From: Methanospirillum sp.
GTDB taxonomy: Archaea; Halobacteriota; Methanomicrobia; Methanomicrobiales; Methanospirillaceae
Direction of reading: 5' to 3'
NCBI GenBank assembly: GCA_028695895.1
Contig: JAQVIE010000106.1
Span: 1-5,434 of the forward strand
DNA: 5,434 bases
In this document: positions 5,176 through 5,434 of the stretch, one piece after another
Layout: every line of letters begins with the position of its first letter
Numbering within the stretch: position 1 is the first letter of the stretch
Made by a program: the position numbers and the translations under genes
Notes under the pieces: generated by a model
Told to the model about the DNA's origin: nothing
Databases searched by the model: none
Seen by the model: only the letters and a program-made list of their open reading frames with translations

Positions 5176-5434
5176 TCACTTATCTCTCCTGAGCTTTTGG
5201 ATTTCATGGAGAAATTCCCGCTGATTGGCCAGCTGGAGATCTGCCTGGATTCCAAACATGATGATCTGGATACCAACAATGATTAATGTCACCGAAAGTA
5301 TCGTGAGCGGAATATGGTCAATATTTTTGAGCCAGTCAATCACGATATAAATTCCGATAATTCCTCCGGATAACAAGAAAATCAGCCCGATTATTCCAAA
5401 GTAAAACATCGGATTATTCATCTTTGCCAACCGG
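5176..5434 (-). CDS. Family 2 glycosyltransferase (dolichyl-phosphate-sugar synthase type), C-terminal membrane part (partial)
   Basis: The frame is open to the window edge: the codons before the first ATG read R-L-A-K, so the gene starts outside, and the visible 86 residues are its C-terminus, not a small protein. Two membrane segments are seen, FGIIGLIFLLSGGIIGIYIV and IPLTILSVTLIIVGIQIIMF, joined by DWLKNIDHIP, and followed by the charged tail ADLQLANQREFLHEIQKLRR. This layout, especially PMFYFGIIGL and HIPLTIL...GIQ...FG..AD, is what I know from archaeal GT2 enzymes that move a sugar from a nucleotide donor to a lipid carrier (dolichyl phosphate) or that act in surface glycan synthesis. 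The catalytic GT-A domain lies upstream outside the window, so donor and acceptor cannot be judged. The stop TGA is at 5178-5176; the tRNA-Gly follows. Confidence 0.72.
   Translation of the reverse strand, partial: RLAKMNNPMFYFGIIGLIFLLSGGIIGIYIVIDWLKNIDHIPLTILSVTLIIVGIQIIMFGIQADLQLANQREFLHEIQKLRRDK

Noticed and set aside
5176..5430. Complete 84-residue membrane protein starting with TTG at 5430
   Set aside because: The frame stays open to the window edge and the sequence matches the C-terminal end of a glycosyltransferase, so it is a fragment of a longer gene.
1..5434. CRISPR array, insertion sequence or defence system
   Set aside because: No regularly spaced repeats, no transposase-like frames and no nuclease or toxin-antitoxin motifs were seen on either strand.

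Overview
The window looks like a piece of a methanogenic archaeon's chromosome, most likely Methanomicrobiales and perhaps close to Methanospirillum. This is an inference from several signs: a CooC-type ATPase with its nickel-site CxC motif; archaeal TATA-like (YTTATATA) and U-tract signals; Shine-Dalgarno sequences of the GGTGA/GAGGT type; a tRNA without an encoded CCA; and a membrane-anchored family 2 glycosyltransferase of the kind common in these archaea. The DNA is moderately AT-rich. No database search was possible.

Left part (1-2364, all + strand): the last 15 codons of a FecCD/BtuC-type permease overlap by 3 bases the start of its ATPase partner (45-818), a FecE/BtuD-type subunit for uptake of iron-siderophore, corrinoid or a similar metal complex. 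It is followed by a class I SAM-dependent methyltransferase gene (861-1534) that appears broken: its N-terminal Rossmann core and its C-terminal end lie in different frames, and a central piece seems to be missing. Then comes an intact CooC-like ATPase (1588-2364), a predicted nickel-insertion factor for carbon monoxide dehydrogenase. The four are closely spaced and could form one metal/cofactor-related transcription unit, although no CODH gene is visible here.

Middle (2365-2618): a gap of about 254 bases between convergent genes, with T-tracts suited to terminate transcription from both sides.

Right-middle (2619-4732, both - strand): two tandem paralogous exported proteins, one a predicted lipoprotein (346 aa) and the other with a cleavable Sec signal peptide (312 aa). 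They share a C-terminal domain that resembles DUF2927/metzincin-like proteins, but the place where a HExxH zinc motif would sit is degenerate in both. The lipoprotein also carries a gapless internal repeat of about 50 residues. This pair is the least understood and most interesting part of the window.

Right end (4733-5434): an intergenic stretch of 314 bases with candidate promoters for the paralog pair, a tRNA-Gly(CCC) gene on the - strand with a U-tract terminator, and the C-terminal membrane part of a family 2 glycosyltransferase (- strand) that runs off the window edge.
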